Origin: Halorubrum lipolyticum DSM 21995
GTDB taxonomy: Archaea > Halobacteriota > Halobacteria > Halobacteriales > Haloferacaceae
Direction of reading: 5' to 3'
DNA: 38,578 nt
Assembly (NCBI RefSeq): GCF_000337375.1
Contig: NZ_AOJG01000017.1
Span: 100,771-139,348, forward strand
The translations under genes were made by a program, and so were the position numbers. Position 1 is the first letter of the stretch. Each line of letters begins with the position of its first letter. The notes beneath the pieces are model-generated. The model did no database searches and had not been told where the DNA came from. It worked only from the letters and a program-made list of their open reading frames with translations. This document shows, one piece after another, positions 38,492 to 38,578 of the stretch.

Positions 38492-38578
38492 GTTTCGGTC
38501 CGGTCTCTCGGTCCAGCGTTTCGGTCCGGTCTCTCGGTCCAGCGTTTCGGTCCGGTCTCTCGGTCCAGCGTTTCGGTC
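38492..38578 (+). repeat. 26-bp perfect tandem array running off the window
   Basis: Three complete identical 26-bp units (38492-38517, 38518-38543, 38544-38569) and 9 bp of a fourth. Each unit contains TTTCGGTCCGG and TCTCTCGGTCCAGC. The array lies 50 nt upstream of the VOC gene start and continues past the window end, so its true size is unknown. Confidence 0.95.

Overview
The window is chromosomal DNA of a haloarchaeon, most likely Halorubrum or a close relative. The signs are very high GC with strong G/C third-position bias, very acidic proteins, archaeal information-processing genes (TFB, thermosome, L15e, ABCE1, RFC small subunit), TATA-type promoters about 25 nt upstream of start codons, and many families that I know only from haloarchaea. 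Gene order is mosaic, with short operons and no prophage or large island. Layout: 1-4.2 kb holds the 3' end of a TFB gene, NreA repair factor, a TatA-like membrane peptide, the E1-like enzyme UbaA, a zinc-ribbon membrane protein (reverse), RidA and a small membrane protein. 4.2-7.5 kb holds tRNA-Ser(GGA) with a duplicated 3' tail and paired hairpins, a 55-aa basic protein, a 28-bp tandem repeat, a thermosome subunit, and the first copy (E1) of a structured repeat element. 7.5-12.4 kb holds L15e, an RHH/UPF0175-like antitoxin with a PIN toxin broken by two compensating frameshifts, an NSS transporter, and an RHH regulator overlapping a queuosine-precursor-type transporter. 12.4-20.2 kb holds an Asp-box propeller protein, a DUF5781-type HEXXH protein, element E2, a CNNM/CorB-type protein, a glutaredoxin plus cysteine-less peroxiredoxin pair, the YrdC/Sua5 tRNA-modification enzyme, and an EMC6-like/ABCE1 operon. 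20.2-30.2 kb holds a winged-helix regulator, a 2-hydroxyacid dehydrogenase, a methyltransferase, a pilin-like protein, a divergent pair of exported/membrane proteins, ETF beta and alpha, and a DUF5995 protein. 30.2-38.6 kb holds an RFC small subunit split by a 435-aa intein, element E3, a metallophosphoesterase, a two-gene PiT phosphate-transport operon, DUF302 and DUF5789-like genes, an M24 peptidase, two short conserved-looking proteins, a VOC protein, and a 26-bp tandem array that runs off the end. The two strongest leads are these. (1) A dispersed structured element occurs at 7006-7353 (+), 14404-14590 (+) and 32599-32885 (-). It has TTATAA-containing inverted ends, a nearly invariant CTGGGGCTTTGG core, and helices whose arms differ between copies yet still pair, so it is either a noncoding RNA family or a MITE-like element. 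(2) The RFC intein carries NUMOD3-like repeats, a Cys4 zinc finger and a PD-(D/E)XK nuclease instead of the usual LAGLIDADG or HNH homing endonuclease. Other regulatory logic visible here includes inverted repeats in front of several DNA-binding-protein genes, and at least eight small tandem-repeat arrays, mostly intergenic.
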